Shown here one piece after another: positions 5,350 to 5,469 of a stretch of 5,469 bases of DNA. The DNA is taken from NCBI GenBank assembly GCA_018882825.1, contig VERC01000174.1, positions 1 through 5,469 of the forward strand, given 5' to 3'. The notes under the pieces are model-generated. The model worked only from the letters and a program-made list of their open reading frames with translations, searched no databases and was not told the DNA's origin. How positions within the stretch are numbered: position 1 is the first letter of the stretch; each line of letters begins with the position of its first letter. Made by a program: the position numbers and the translations under genes. The stretch is from Acidimicrobiia bacterium (lineage in GTDB: Bacteria > Actinomycetota > Acidimicrobiia > Acidimicrobiales > Acidimicrobilacustridaceae).

Positions 5350-5469
5350 GTGTCCGCCGGAACCGCGCCCGCCCATCCCGCCCGGATCCATCTGGCGTGG
5401 CTGTTGGCCCCGATCGCCGTTCTGGGAGTGGCCAGCTACACCGCCGATGCCCTGTGGCCGTCGCTGGGG
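5350..5469 (+). CDS. Probable membrane protein, N-terminal fragment (runs off the window)
   Basis: Forty codons open to the right edge, starting at GTG 5350. The protein begins with a short Ala/Pro/His-rich leader, then a hydrophobic helix at about residues 13-32 (IHLAWLLAPIAVLGVASYTA), then ADALWPSLG. This looks like the first transmembrane segment of an integral membrane protein, or possibly an uncleaved signal anchor. The style recalls the N-terminus of DedA/SNARE-associated (VTT-domain) proteins, but the diagnostic part is outside the window, so the family is a guess. A weak Shine-Dalgarno, GAGAGG (5335-5340), precedes the GTG by 9 nt. No other in-frame start is found in the 69-bp gap. 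The gene is divergent from the acyl-CoA ligase and may share its regulation. Confidence 0.6.
   Translation, partial: MSAGTAPAHPARIHLAWLLAPIAVLGVASYTADALWPSLG

Noticed and set aside
5281..5391. N-terminal extension of the acyl-CoA ligase from the ATG at 5391 (37 more residues)
   Set aside because: The extension is Gly/Arg-rich, overlaps the divergent gene start and would place the strong Shine-Dalgarno and the palindrome inside coding sequence.
1..5469. CRISPR array, tRNA/rRNA, insertion sequence or phage module
   Set aside because: No tandem repeats with spacers, no cloverleaf or rRNA-like stretches, no transposase or integrase, and uniform base composition across all genes.

Overview
The window is a gene-dense stretch of a high-GC bacterial chromosome, about two-thirds G+C by eye, with strong G/C preference at third codon positions. 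The dapA-rnj order, the actinobacterial style of the SURF1 and DapA proteins, and several gene starts that look leaderless (a TANNNT box 6-7 nt before the start codon, no Shine-Dalgarno) point to Actinomycetota. An Acidimicrobiia-like lineage is a guess from protein style, not demonstrated. No rRNA, tRNA, CRISPR array or mobile element was seen, and no stretch above 300 bases lacks a gene.

Six of the seven genes are on the minus strand. In their direction of transcription they are: an AMP-forming fatty-acyl-CoA ligase (5280 to 3652); a SURF1-family cytochrome oxidase assembly protein (3605 to 2826); a TetR/AcrR regulator (2798 to 2199); a ferritin-like diiron-carboxylate protein of unknown function (2185 to 1067); DapA, 4-hydroxy-tetrahydrodipicolinate synthase (1010 to 129); and the first 44 codons of ribonuclease J (132 to 1, running off the left edge). 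At the right edge a divergent plus-strand gene starts at 5350; its first 40 codons encode a hydrophobic, probably membrane-embedded N-terminus.

Three functional units can be inferred. dapA-rnj is a known actinobacterial pair (lysine/diaminopimelate synthesis plus RNA processing), here joined by a 4-nt GTGA overlap. The tetR-diiron pair is separated by 13 nt that hold the diiron gene's Shine-Dalgarno, so the two are very likely co-transcribed; a 27-bp inverted repeat over the predicted tetR promoter is a good candidate autoregulatory operator. The ligase and the divergent membrane gene share a 69-bp intergenic region with a second, near-perfect 22-bp palindrome over the predicted ligase transcription start.

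The least explained item is the diiron protein. It has a complete E / ExxH / E / ExxH ligand set arranged as two halves exactly 80 residues apart. It lacks the extra histidine of AurF N-oxygenases, the ether-crosslink residues of R2lox and the radical tyrosine of classical R2. With its dedicated TetR regulator it looks like an uncharacterised, inducible diiron enzyme module. Function and substrate cannot be read from the sequence.
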